This document shows positions 1 to 11,220 of a stretch of DNA of 64,000 nucleotides, piece after piece. The position numbers were made by a program, and so were the translations under genes. How positions within the stretch are numbered: position 1 is the stretch's first letter; every line of letters starts with the position of its first letter. The stretch spans positions 17,204,501 to 17,268,500 of the forward strand of contig CM042039.1 in assembly GCA_023525975.1 (NCBI GenBank). The letters are read 5' to 3'. The stretch is from Smallanthus sonchifolius. Taxonomy: Eukaryota; Streptophyta; Magnoliopsida; Asterales; Asteraceae. The notes beneath the pieces are model-generated. The model worked only from the letters and a program-made list of their open reading frames with translations. It ran no database searches and had not been told where the DNA came from.

Positions 1-1965
1 AGTACCCAGCCTTAACCCGTTCATTTGTCTCACTACAGATTCGTAGTGTTCCACCACAAAACGAGAGTTTTTCAACTTCTCATTAGTACATTTTAACTGC
101 AAGATCTCATTTTGTAGTTTGTTAATTTCATTGTTCCGTTTTTCCAACCCCCTGTATGCAACATCCAAGTGAAGCTGTTGATCGCTTATTTTTAGAGAAT
201 ATTCACATTTTTCCTTTTTCAACGTTTCAATTGAATCTTTAAAATGTTTTTCATTTTCTTTATAGTTTAGAGCTGCCATACTTAGGGGTTCGATTTTGTC
301 TTGAAGCCTAGAATTTTCAAGTTTTAGCCCTAGACATTTGGAACATGAAATAACAAAAAAAGGATTAGAATCTACCTCAGACGATGAACTTGTTGCTTCT
401 CCAATGGCCATGAGAGCAACAGTAGTAGTCGATTCCTCTTTATCAGCTACAGAAGCTTCCTTTTCCTCCTCTGTAGCAGTAGTAGTAGACTCTTCTAGGT
501 CAGCCATAGAAGCTTCCTTTTTCTCAGCTTCCATCATCACCATGATCTCAGCCATGAGACCAACCTCGGTTTGTGCAATGATGGAATCCTCCAGATGAAC
601 ACCCTAATCAAAGTTGTCGTCCTGTTGAGCTACCAGTGCATTGGACGTTCCAGTTTGGCTTTGATTGTGGTTGTTTGAGTTGTTGTAGCCATGGCTGTTT
701 CCTTGGCTAGGTCTGGTAAAACCCGAGGCCGGTGCTCTGTCTTTCTGACACTCACGAGCAAAGTGTCCATAGTTTAGACACTTATAGCATTTGGCCTTAG
801 ATTTGTCAAACCCGACCTTGGCATTAGAATGCCCGCCAATGAACTTTCTTCCTGTTCTGTTCAGGAAACGCTTGGCTCTCCTCAATATCATGGCCATATT
901 CTACTGAATATCCATGTCCTCCGTATCATCAGGATCCACTTGATTAAAGTCTTCTTCTATTGTTTCAGGATCCGTTAGCTTGCCGCTAATGAAGTTCTCA
1001 TAGGCAAGCATACATGATAAGAATAATGCTACACGATCTTCAGCTATTTTGGCTATAGCTGATTGATTAGCTGAAGTTGTAGCGGGAGGATTTCTTGAGG
1101 TATGTTGATGATGAGACCCCATCCCTGATCTAGATGCATAGCATGCAAGAACACGACAACCATTTGAGTGGTCTTCTTCAGTAGAGTTTCCAGTGAAAAG
1201 GGTAATTCCAAAGCCTGATGACTTGGATGTAGAAGTCGTCCCATGATACATAGAAGGGTCTTGTATTTGAGGTCTTCCTGAGCTCTCCTTTCATTTTAGG
1301 TTCATGTCATGAGCTTGAACCTTTCCAATTGCCTCCTCTACTGTCATCTCATAGAATTTTGAATTTTCCCTCATCAGGGTTGTGTACATCTCAAATTTGG
1401 GTGGCAAAGCATCCAAAAACTTTTCCACCAGCTCTTCATCTGGATACCTGAGTTCAAAAGCCTTCAACTCAGGCTGTAGATGATAGTATCTAGAGATGAG
1501 GTCATCTAAAGATTCGTTCTCTAAAAATCTGAAGCATTCATACTGCTTCCGGAGTAGATCCCTCTTACTCTTCTTGATATCACTATTTCCTTCGAATCTT
1601 TTCTGTAAAGCTTTCCAAAGATCCTTAGAATTGTTATAACCTCGGAAACTGTGGAACAATTCCCATGTTAATGCCATAGTGATTAAACCAAGTGCCTTCT
1701 TTTCTTGATCATAAGCTTTCTTTTCTTCGTCAGAAAGTTTAGAGATAGGTTTGGGCATGGTTTCATCAAGATAGATGTGTGTGGGATGCTTATATCCCTC
1801 AAGGATTGGTATCCATAGCGATGAGTCGGTATAAGAAATATAGTGCTCAAAACGTGTTTTCCAATTAGAATAATCGTTTATGTTCAGCAACTTTGGTGGT
1901 TTCTGTGGTGTACCGATCTCATTATCATAGTTTAAAAGGTTTCCTAGATTCTGAAGATTCGACAT
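1..1965 (-). pseudogene. Element A gag (copia type), three in-frame stops
   Basis: One minus-strand frame runs from ATG 1965 to the window edge without a frameshift. It opens with a UBN2-type copia gag domain (about 1965-1294), then a CCHC knuckle (CYKCLNYGHFAREC, near 780), a Gly/Asn/Gln-rich stretch, and a charged predicted coiled coil (about 330-20, rich in K/E/L with KLENSRLQDK). Gag would form the cytoplasmic capsid. Stops interrupt at 1291-1293 (TGA), 901-903 (TAG) and 604-606 (TAG); comparison with the family motif suggests each arose by a C-to-T or G-to-A transition. The coiled-coil extension after the knuckle is also seen in element D, so the two are probably related copia elements. 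Continuation to the left is unknown. Confidence 0.8.
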
Positions 1966-2004
1966 AGTGAACACTTAGTCAAATTTTAGAAAAAACAGAC
2001 AAAG

Positions 2005-2245
2005 TTACGCACTTGATATTGGCCTTGCGCACTTGAGAAATGGTCTTGCGTATTTAAGATTTGCTCTTGCGTACTTGATAAGTACGCAGGAATAAATGAT
2101 AAGTACGCAGGATATAACTTAAGTTCGCACAAGATCAGTCTTGCGCACTTGTAAGTACGCAGGAGATTAGTCTTGCGTATTTAGTAAGTACGCAACAGAA
2201 CTGTACTTTTTGCCAGAAATTGTAAGTACGCACAATACCTTTTCA
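2005..2245 (-). repeat. Palindrome array in element A leader
   Basis: Between gag and the primer site lie repeated half-sites and full palindromes with core GCGTACTT...AAGTACGC, for example at 2070-2092, 2135-2163 and 2174-2194. Arms vary (GCGCACTT, GCGTATTT) but pairing is mostly kept. The same motif occurs in this element's LTR and in the LTR of the unrelated element F. In a transcript these would fold as small hairpins downstream of the primer site. Confidence 0.8.
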
Positions 2246-2541
2246 GCAACCCTCACCAAACTATTCCGGTCACTGGAAAATCGCCGGAGATGGTAAAAAT
2301 TGGACCGATGAACAATGCAAATGAGCCAAAGGGTTAGAAACTTGTTTCTAACCAACCTTTGATACTCAAATCACTCAAATACACAACAAAAATCAGTTTT
2401 TGAGTGATTTTTGCTTCTAAAATAGTGCTCAAGAGCTACCCCTATTTTATCACAAAAATCAACAAAAATACCTCTTTTTGCTTGTAAAAACTCGGTAGAA
2501 ACTCTCCAAACTCACTCACAACACTCGAAATCAGAAGCAAT

Positions 2542-2553
2542 ACTCTGATACCA
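2542..2553 (-). promoter_or_regulatory. Primer binding site of element A (initiator Met tRNA type)
   Basis: The minus strand reads TGGTATCAGAGT two bases after the LTR end. This matches the initiator-Met tRNA 3' end complement (TGGTATCAGAGC) apart from the last base, and fixes the LTR boundary and element direction. Confidence 0.9.
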
Positions 2554-2555
2554 CT

Positions 2556-3102
2556 TGTAGGTCCCTCGGGTGTGGCGGATCGTCACATGCAAGTGGGTCT
2601 ACTAGTCGGACCGGGTGCGGAATACCCGTGACTAGGTGGAGAGTCAAACAACACAAAGTAAACCAACAAGAGAATCACTTTAAACGTTCTTTCTATTATA
2701 AACACTTGAAGGTTATAGAGAGAAGTACTGAGATTACAATTTGCGTATTTGCTACTGTGACTGTTTATCTCTGCGTACTTAACTTCTGTCAACCTATCCT
2801 ATTTATACAAGACCTGATGCCTGCACACTTAGCAAGTGCGTAGGGCAAAATGCTCTTGCGTACTTAACAAGTACGCAAAGGTATTCTTGCGTACTTGCTA
2901 AGTACGCATGAGCTTTCTCCTGCGCCCTTACAAGTGCGCAAAACACTTAGAGAATTATGCAACATTCAATATGTAAAAGTAAATACAACTCGATAAACTA
3001 ATACATAAAGACTCTTACATACAAAGACAATTACAAACATTAAAGTACAAACTAAGACTCTATCTATCCAGAGTGTTTGTCACAGTAAAGTGCTTCAACA
3101 AT
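2556..3102 (-). repeat. 5' LTR of element A
   Basis: On the minus strand it begins TGTTGAAG (inferred) and ends CCTACA next to the primer site. A TATA box (TATAAAT on the minus strand) lies at 2801-2807. The stretch just upstream of it holds the palindrome array at 2821-2940. The inner boundary is firm; the outer boundary is less sure because no second LTR or target duplication can be compared. Confidence 0.7.
2821..2940 (-). repeat. Palindrome array in element A LTR, upstream of TATA box
   Basis: Four palindromes with 8-10 bp arms lie at about 2821-2842, 2856-2878, 2887-2908 and 2921-2940. The common form is GCGTACTT, a 3-4 base loop, AAGTACGC. The outer units use GCACACTT/AAGTGCGT and GCGCCCTT/AAGTGCGC. 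On the minus strand they sit roughly 15-140 bp upstream of the TATA box, in U3, where they could act as DNA sites or cruciforms rather than as part of the genomic RNA 5' end. Confidence 0.85.
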
Positions 3103-3490
3103 ATAGTATAAATATATAGATAAGTGAGAGTTCCAGAGAAAACCATATAGTTAGACGAAAACCAAAAAAACCACTAAAAACCAATTTTAACCAATCATAT
3201 AATAATATTTCTTTTTTATTTTATATAATTTTATTTGTATTTATTTATAATAGTAGCAATGTATTATTAAACATTTTTACCAAAAAATCATTTAAGAATT
3301 GGCTTACGTACACGCAACACATAGTGTTACGTATACTTAAACAGAAAACAAAAAAAAATTGCGGTTACGTATACGTAAAACACAATATGTAAAATAACTT
3401 TTTTGGTAAATTGTTTGATATTATATTAATACATTTAGAAATAAATAAAAAATTTATAAATTATTTGATTGCCTTTTAGCGGTTTTCTCG
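3103..3490. other. AT-rich spacer without a gene
   Basis: Between elements A and B. No reading frame of note. It holds a few ACGT-type palindromes at about 3303-3385 (for example TTACGTATACGTAA) and simple A/T-rich sequence. Confidence 0.6.
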
Positions 3491-3498
3491 GTTTTCGC

Positions 3499-3536
<38 letters not shown>
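3491..3536. repeat. (TA)n microsatellite, left flank of element B
   Basis: About 23 TA dinucleotides directly before the B LTR. The matching (TA)n at 40909 on the far side shows that B inserted into one TA tract; the target duplication TATAT (3532-3536 and 40909-40913) is therefore not diagnostic on its own. Confidence 0.9.
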
Positions 3537-3540
<4 letters not shown>

Positions 3541-4110
3541 TTGAGTAAAAATTATGTAAACTAACTTTGTAACCAAATTTCGATAGTGAGGTAGCGTGCT
3601 TGTTAAATCTATGAATATGAAACAGTAAACTCGACACGAGTATTTATGAGGAAAGCCCTTGATCATTGATAATCTCCGGCATAAAACCTCGGTAGCTGAC
3701 GAAAGTCGGGCTGCCTTGATGTCTTGTATGAAACTGAAATTATCGAGTACAAAAGAGAGCCAAAGAGATTGTGAGCTAAGTGTTAAAAAAATTTCTGAGT
3801 GCAGGTGTTGTGTTTCTAAACGATCTCATCAGTACTTAAATACAAATCATCTATAACTAACTATCCGAGAAATATGGTCTTGACCCTATCTTCTCCTCAT
3901 GACCGTTGTAAGCTGATTTACACATAGTCCACATCCCTTGAGCGAGTCTTCAAGTGAGTATTGCATTACAAATATTTTACCTATCATTAATGAAGAAAAT
4001 AATAGACAAGTAACCGTTAGTAACAATATTCAGGATACCGAAAATACAAGGATACCGGATTCTGGATTATGCATCATTCAGGATCCTGCCTTGAAATTCA
4101 GCCCATAACA
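3537..4110 (-). repeat. 3' LTR of element B
   Basis: 574 bp. The minus strand starts TGTTATGGGC and ends CAAAACA. It aligns along its whole length with 40336-40908, with roughly 40 differences counted by eye (about 7%), so B is the oldest layer of the nest. Confidence 0.93.
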
Positions 4111-4124
4111 ATTGTCCCCAAAAA
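4111..4124 (-). promoter_or_regulatory. Polypurine tract of element B
   Basis: Directly inside the 3' LTR the minus strand reads TTTTTGGGGACAAT, a purine-rich plus-strand primer site of the expected type and position. Confidence 0.7.
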
Positions 4125-4374
4125 TTGACATATGTCCGAAGAAATTACAGCTGTTAATTTTTCAAAATTTGAATTTTAAATAAAACCGGCTACTTGATAG
4201 GACTTGGTTCGGGAAACGAGGATGTGAAGCATCGTGGATCGAGGCGGTTATCATTATTTCTTATAATTATCTTTTTCTCTTTTATTATTCCAACTTCACC
4301 TTCTCCAAATCTCTCTTGGATTCTAAGTAACAAACTCTTCTTTTTCTTATTTCTTTCTGGTTTTTGTTTTCAAA

Positions 4375-6107
4375 ATGGCCAAAAAGAATACTCGTTCTTC
4401 TACTTCTTCCGATGATCTCTCCAGTCAGAATTTAATCACCAACCCTGATTCTGAAAGATGCCTTTTACTGATCTTGATATAGAGTCACTGAAATCTGGAG
4501 ACTTTTTTTCCCGAAGATACTGTCTTTAGACCCTTCGATCCTAAAACTAGGGTTGATTTCATGTCATGTACTTGGGTTTGCTTTCCTTATTTTCCTTTTT
4601 CGCCTTTTTCACTAGGTTTTACTTACCTGTTTCCTCGTATCACTACTGATTTCTTTAGAAAGAGTGGTCTTAGCTTCGCTCAAACCATGCCGATGGTTTG
4701 GAGAACCCTGTATACCTTGGAATTCTTGATTAAACATCATGTTGTTGAGTTTTCTGCATCGGAAATAGCCCATGTTTATAATCTTAGAGGCCATGGTTCT
4801 TCTCGGTTCCTTTTCCAAATTAAACCTGGTATGACCCACTTGATTATGAAAACCACTCAAAACGATTCTAACTGGAAAAATAGTTTCTTCTTCGTGAGAA
4901 GGGATTCTATCCAAGAAGGGGATAAACTTTCGATCAAGTGGATCGTAAAGGGTAGGATTCTGCCTTGTAGGATTTTCTTTTAGAAATTTGATATTCGGGA
5001 TACTGACTGTTTTTTTTTGTTTCAGCGTCGAAGTTCCATATCCTTGATCCTCCGACTCCTGACACGGCTAAGTAGGTTGCCGCGTTCTTTGGTTTTGAAC
5101 CCATCGAACGGACCTTTCTATTCAAAACTCCACTGCTGGAAGTTGAACCAGAGGTCTCTTCTTTGAATCGAGTATGTCTGGTAAGAAAAATAGCAACATT
5201 CCCTTTTATTAGTGATAAACAATAAGAATAAACTAACCTGTCCTTTTGAAATAGGTCTTCACAAATCAAGCTCCAAATTTGCCCTTGACGACATTGATAG
5301 CATCGTATCTAAGGGTAAGGTCGTCAAGAAGGAGGACAAAGCTGTTCCTGCTCCATTTTCCAAGTCAAGTGCTCCCAATCCTGATACTTCCACTCTTAAG
5401 CCCTCCTCTAGCAAGAAGCGCAAGATCCAGGATCCCGTTGATCTAAATATTCGGTATTGCACCGATTTCTTTGACGCTCACAAGAAGTTGCATAATTTCA
5501 ACCATCTGGTAAGAAGATCTCATTATCTTGGAATTCAATTGTAATCATGCAATTAAAATAACATTTGTATTATGTGTAACAGGCTTTAGATAGTCTGATT
5601 GGATTCCATGAACAGCTAGTTAAGGAGATGGAATTATGCAAACAGAAACTTGCGGATTCCCAGAAGAGTGAGGCGGCTAAAGACAAAAGGTTGCTGGATG
5701 TCACCAAAGAGCTCCATCAAACTAAGGCTGAACTGCAAGAGGCACATCTCCAACATGCTCGGGACATTGATGCATCTAATGAGCAAGCCCTTGCTTCCGC
5801 TGCTATCTCCATCTTTCAGTCCAAAATCAAAATGGCCAAGGAAGCCGAGGACAAAGACTTCGACAGGAGCGCTTGGGATGTTGAAGGGTGGAAGAGGCTG
5901 GTGGTTGAGCTGGGAGGAGAGCTAACTTTGGAGAAGGATGCTGAGAAAGTGGTGGTCGAGGATCAGGTTCAAGGTTCTGCAATGGTGGCTGAGGAGCATG
6001 AGGCAGCGGGTACAGGTAAGATGGTTGGCCATGGCAATGAAGGTATTGATGCTCAGGCTCGAGCCCTGGTGTTTGTGGTTTTAATTTGGATGTGTTTGTC
6101 TGGATAA
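4375..6107 (+). pseudogene. Antisense gene of element B (Tat aORF), four exons, decayed
   Basis: This gene runs opposite to B's gag-pol, next to the 3' LTR. I place ATG at 4375 (MAKKNTRSS). Coding segments at 4375-4951, 5026-5180, 5255-5508 and 5583-6107 are joined by three GT...AG introns, each 74 bp (4952-5025, 5181-5254, 5509-5582); the first and third joins keep frame. The N-terminal half resembles the plant 'putative transposon protein' domain (PMVWRTLYTLEFLIKHH, FFFVRRDSIQEGD). The C-terminal half is a charged predicted coiled coil with a basic KKRK patch. Breaks: indels in exon 1 near 4450-4510, a TAG in exon 2, a one-base shift early in exon 3. Antisense ORFs at this position are known for Tat elements; the function is not established and the product unknown. 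Confidence 0.75.
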
Positions 6108-7263
6108 CTTTAAACAATTTACTTTTCTTATCGATGGGATCCCGATACGGGATAGACAATTTGATAACTCCTGTCCTGGGTGGATGGTTTGTTTTTTTGG
6201 ATGAAACCCGGGAGACCTTTTATTTTCTGCATGACTAATATCAGGAGCTTTTGACTATTCTGCCATGATTGTTCTTGAGATTGAATGTGTTTGTAGAAAC
6301 TTAAGGTTTGTTTTTAGGAAAAATAGATCTAAGTATTCATCCGGGATATAGGATCATTAAGGATAATTTATTAAACTTTGTTTTATAAAAATATAGTTTA
6401 GTTTCGATAAGTAAAGCAAATCATGACTTAGTCAAACAAATTTTGATTCTACCATTAATGGTGAATCAAGAAATAATTTTAAGTTTAAAAATTGAAAAGA
6501 ACTCTGATGAATGTTATAAGAAGTGTTGTAACCTCGAGTTGTCCCCTGTGTATGTTTGCCAATCATATTATGTGATCAGTAGTTAAATTTTAGAATTGGT
6601 ATAAGTCTTTGATTCGATCACGACTCTTGAACTAGTACACCAATAATAAGCATTTTCTAAGTAAACAAATAAAATTTATCAAGTAAAAATAATGTGGGCA
6701 AATCCAAATTATCATGGGCTAAGCCAGATTATCGTGGGCCAAGCCAGAATAACGTGGTCCAAGCCAAACTTGAGTTAGCATGAAAATGCTAAAAACCTTA
6801 CTATCGTAGAGAACAAGCTATAGCCAATAGTGATGAAATTGTCAGCCACTTTTACATGGTCTGGTCGCACCACCTTGAACTATACTCAAACATCGTGCGC
6901 AACTGGCGGAGTGTTTAAACTCAATTCGTAGAAAGGTGAAAACCTTTAAACCTTAGGAGGTATGTAGGATACCTTAACGTATGATAGATGGCCAATCTCT
7001 GTCTTGTGTCGGGGTCCCTGGACATACTTCTTGCAAGACAGGAACTCTTGGTGAAGGTGGGTGTTAGCTAGGCTAACACCCCGCCGACGCTCAAGTCAGT
7101 ATATTGATATGGAATGATAAATAAATTAATTGAAATGGAAAGAATACATACCGTTCTAAGTTAGAATAAAAATTCTAACTTACATAAAGTAGGTTTTTAG
7201 ATGAATAGCGTTCCAGAATCTCGGCAATATATCTCCTTCCAGAGTTGCTAACCAGTAAGCACC
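6108..7263. other. Non-coding spacer of element B between antisense gene and pol
   Basis: About 1.15 kb without a convincing reading frame on either strand, as expected for the 3' untranslated spacer of Tat elements. Short imperfect direct repeats occur at about 6700-6775 (GGGC(T)AAGCCA units). No promoter motif could be assigned. Confidence 0.6.
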
Positions 7264-8160
7264 CTAGCCTGCCTCCGAGTCAATCAAATATGGGCCTTCC
7301 CATTTTGGTGCAAGCTTTCCGTCGCTAGGATTGGTAGTATTCTGGAATGTTTTTCTCAATACGAGATCACCCACTTGAAGCCTTTTGATCCTTATGTTTT
7401 TGTTGTATGATCTTGCTATCCTTTGCTGATAGGCTGCCATGCGAACTTTAGCAAGATCCCTGATTTCATCAATAGTATCAAGATCATTTGAGAGGGCTTC
7501 ACTATTATTTTTCTGAGTTTGAAGACTGGTTCTGGCTGTAGGAATAACCATCTTTGTAGGGATCATAGCTTCAGTGCCAAACACCAAAGAGAAAGGGGTT
7601 TGACCCGTTGCATTTTTTGCAGTTGTTCTGTCTGCCCATTGTACAAATAGCAGTTCTTCGGCCCATTTCCCTTTCTTTGTTCCCAATCTTTTCTTTAGGT
7701 TATTGATGATGATCTTGTTGTTGGATTATGCTTGTCCATTGGCTTGAGGATGTACAGGGGTAGAAGTTATCATCTTGATTCCCCAACTAGTACAGAAGTT
7801 GGTTGTTCTTTGGCCAATGAATTGAGATCCGTTATCACATGTTATTTCCGCTGGGATGCCGAATCTCATTAGGATATTGCGCTTGATAAAGGATATAACT
7901 TTTTTTCTCTGAATTGAACGAATGCTTCGGCTTCGATCCATTTGGAGAAGTAGTCTGTCATTGCTAACATAAATACTTTTCCTCCTGGTGCCTTTGGGAG
8001 CTTGCCAACTATATCCATTCCCCACTTCATAAATGGCTAGGAAGAAATAATTGGGTACAAGGGCTCTGCCGGCTGGTGAAGGATGTTGCTATGTCTCTGG
8101 CATGCATCACACTTTTGGGAGTATTTCATGGCATATTTCCTTATGGTTGGCCAATAGTAT
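7264..8160 (-). pseudogene. Element B integrase
   Basis: Minus-strand integrase of the Ty3/gypsy type, which would insert the cDNA into chromosomes. The zinc-binding start (IHEGDYGNHTG) overlaps the end of the RNase H frame at 8160-8230; the Cys pair follows after a frameshift between 8160 and 8025. The catalytic core shows GMDIVGKLP and CDNGSQF, and then HPQANGQA followed directly by a TAA stop (7723-7725) where the family has the third catalytic acid (Glu). The C-terminal part (7264-7686) retains RLQVGDLVLRK and KLAPKWEGPY. Core and C-terminal part share one frame. The enzyme is dead as it stands. Confidence 0.88.
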
Positions 8161-10916
8161 CATGTCCTTAGGATCTTTGAGAAGAGTGCTCTGTCCCCAG
8201 TGTGATTTCCATAGTCGCCTTCGTGTATATCTCTGAGAACTTCAAGTGCTTCGGGATCTTCTAAACATTTCAAATAAGGACCTGCAATAGATTTTCTGTA
8301 CAAAACACCATCTAACATTATAAAATGAGATATTCTCATACGAAAAGCCCTGTGATTCTTTTCATCCTTCGGGAATTCTCCATCCAGCAAATATTTTATA
8401 TTAGGTGGGATCCAGGATCTTTGGCTTCGTTTCGGATCCCAAGTGTCTGCTTCTTTTGCTTCCGTATTGGATACTTCGTTTTTCTTTTCAATTGTTGGAC
8501 TTACGATATGTATAATCGGTATTGTGGTTCCTTCCGAGATCTTGAGTGCTAAGGCAAGATTTTCTAAGGCATCGGCTTCAGCATTGTCTTCCCTAGGTAC
8601 CTGTATTATACTAAAAATTTTGAATTTCACAGATAATTGTTTTACTACCTCGAGGTGCTTGATTAATCTTTCACCCTTTGTTGCATAGGAGCCATTGAAA
8701 TGGTTAGTAATCAATAGTGAATCCACATATACCTAGAGATACCTAATCTTCATATCGCAAGCAAGTTGTAATCCTGCTATCAGCGCCTCGTACTCTGCCT
8801 CGTTGTTGGTGGCTTGGAATTCACAGCTTATTGACTGGGGTTGCGTGTCCCATTGAGGCGATTTTAGTATGATTCCAAGACCTGTACCTCTTATATTAGA
8901 TGCACCGTCTGTGAATAGAATCCATTTGTCCTTTGATTCTTCTAGTTGTTGAACTTCGAGATCTACTTCTTGTTGGATATCACTACTAAAATCAGCCACA
9001 AAGTCTGCGAGTGCCTGAGATTTTATTGCTGTCCTGGGATCGTACTTGAGATCATATGCGCTGAGTTTGACCGACCATTTAGCCATTCTTCCAGACAATT
9101 CCGGCTTTCTCAAAACACACTTAATCGGATAATTAGTTTTAACATGTATAGCATGGGTCTCAAAATAATGTCTAAGTTTAGTAGATGTCTTTATTAAAGC
9201 TAATATTAATTTTTCTAAATGAGAATACATGGTTTCTGCCAGAAGTAGACTTTTACTTACATAGTATACTGGATGCTGCTGACCTTCATGATCCTTAACT
9301 AAGACAGCACTTACAGAATGCCCAGATACTGCTAAGTACAATGATAATGGTTCGCCATCTTCAGGTTTCATTAGTAGAGGAGCTGTGGATAAATACTCCT
9401 TTAGTGCTTAGAGTGCTTGCTCATGTTTTTCTTCCCATTCGAATCTTTTTTTTTTCTTTAGAATATCATAAAATTCTCTACACCTCTCTAAGGATCTTGA
9501 GATAAATCTATTGAGTGTTGCTACTCTTCCAGACAGCCTTTGGACATCTTTGGTATTGGCTGGGGATTTCAGGTTGATTATTGCCTTGATCTGCTCGGGG
9601 CTGGCCTCTATCCCTCTTTTGGTTACCATATATCCTAGAAATTTTCCTGCCCCCACTCCAAAGTGGCATTTGGAAGGGTTGAGCTTCATGTTATAATGAT
9701 CTAGGATGTCCAATGCTTCTTCAAGATCCCTGGGATGATCGTCGACTTTTTTTGACTTCACCACCATGTCATCAATATAGACTTCCATGGTGTCCCCAAG
9801 TTTGTCATTGAACATCATGTTTACTAGCCTCTGATATGTAGCACCAGTATTTTTTAAACCAAAAGGCATGGCAATATAACAATAGATACCTGTCGGAGTC
9901 ATGAAGGCAGTATCCTCTTGATCAGAGGGTTTCATCTGGATCTGCTGAAATCCTGACGAGGCATCCATGAAGGTTAACATTTCATGGCCTGCTGTAGCAT
10001 CCACCATTGAGTCTATATGTGGTAGAAGGAAGGGATCCTTCGGACATGCTTTGTTTAAGTCTGTGAAGTCTACACAGACTCTCCATTTTCCATTCTTCTT
10101 TTAGACCACTACTACATTGGCTAGCCATCTTGGGAATTTTACTTCCCTAATTGTTCCTACTTTTAACAATCTTTCAACTTCCTCTTGGATGACTGTATTT
10201 CTTTCTGGAGCGAATTTCCTTCTTTTTTGGTGTATAGGCCTGAAACTGTTATCAAGTCCTAATTTATGTGTAATAATGTCTTTCGAAATACCTGTCATGT
10301 CTTCATGCTTTGAAGCAAAAGTTGAAATTCTGCTCTTTAATAATCTTGTGAGGCTTTGCTCAATATCCTCGGGGATATTGGTTCCAATAAGTAAATTGAC
10401 GTTAGGATCCTCTGGACCTATGAATACTTCTTTGACATCCTGCTACTTGGCTTCTAGGACGTCTCTAGCCTGTTTCTTTAATTGCTATGCTTGTCTAGTC
10501 TTTGCTGACGCTTTCATTGAAGAAGTATAACAATCTTCTGCATCTTGCTGGTCGCTGTTGATCTATACTACTCCCCAAGGAGTTGGCATCTTGACACATT
10601 GATGATATGTCGAAGGTACCGCTTTCATATCATGTATCCAGGGTCTCCCTAGTATATCATTGTAACGAGATAACGAATCAGTTATGCAAAATTTTTGTAT
10701 AGTGTTTACCCCTTCGATATATATTGGAAGCTTTATCTCTCTGACTGTGTTTTTTACTTCTCCGTTGAATCCCACTAGCACTGCAGATTTAGAGATAATC
10801 TCGGAATCCGGGATCCCCATTCTTTTCAAGACATCATGCTGGATTATGTTCACCGAGCTTCCTCCATCGATCAGTATTCTTCGAATGAAGTGATTTGCAA
10901 TATATAGGCTGATCAC
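8160..10916 (-). pseudogene. Element B protease - reverse transcriptase - RNase H
   Basis: One minus-strand frame without frameshift but with stop codons. In order: aspartic protease with IDGGSSVNII (10916-10563); reverse transcriptase fingers and palm (10298-9408) with FMDASSGFQQI, AMPFGLKNTGATYQ and the catalytic VYIDDMVVKS; a connection or degenerate RNase H (9371-9000); and an archaeal-like RNase H (8905-8500) with ILFTDGASN, NNEAEYEALI and REDNAEADAL. This second RNase H is characteristic of Tat elements. In-frame stops fall near 10099, 9407 and 8730. Reverse transcriptase would copy the RNA in cytoplasmic particles; this copy cannot make a full product. Confidence 0.9.
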
Positions 10917-11220
10917 CAGACCGTCGTGATGAGGATCTTGTACATTATCCTTGTCTTCTTAATCGAAGGAGATTATATTTTCTTCTGTCAAACTGGAAGT
11001 TCTGAGGGTTCTCTCATCTTTCTTTGTTTTGGCTTCCTTGGCATTTCTCTTAGCTGCAGAGTAAGAGTTACCACAAATGTCAGAACTACCAGAGATAAAT
11101 CCTATTACCTTAGCATCGGGTGGAGGAGATTTGGCTCTTTGCGGTATTTTCCCATGATCCTTGACTTGATTCTTTCCTTTGCCAAGAAATTCCTTAAGAT
11201 ACCCTTACTCAAGAGATAGC

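Larger units (their letters stand above)
1..3102 (-). mobile_element. Element A: Ty1/copia LTR retrotransposon, 5' part only
   Basis: Read on the minus strand the order is LTR (3102-2556), primer site (2553-2542), leader with palindromes, then gag running off the left window edge. The gag carries a copia-type N-terminal domain (residues start MSNLQNLG) and a CCHC knuckle. Protease, integrase, reverse transcriptase and the 3' LTR lie outside the window, so lineage cannot be assigned. The outer LTR end (3102) is inferred from the TG...CA rule only; no partner LTR is available. Confidence 0.85.
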
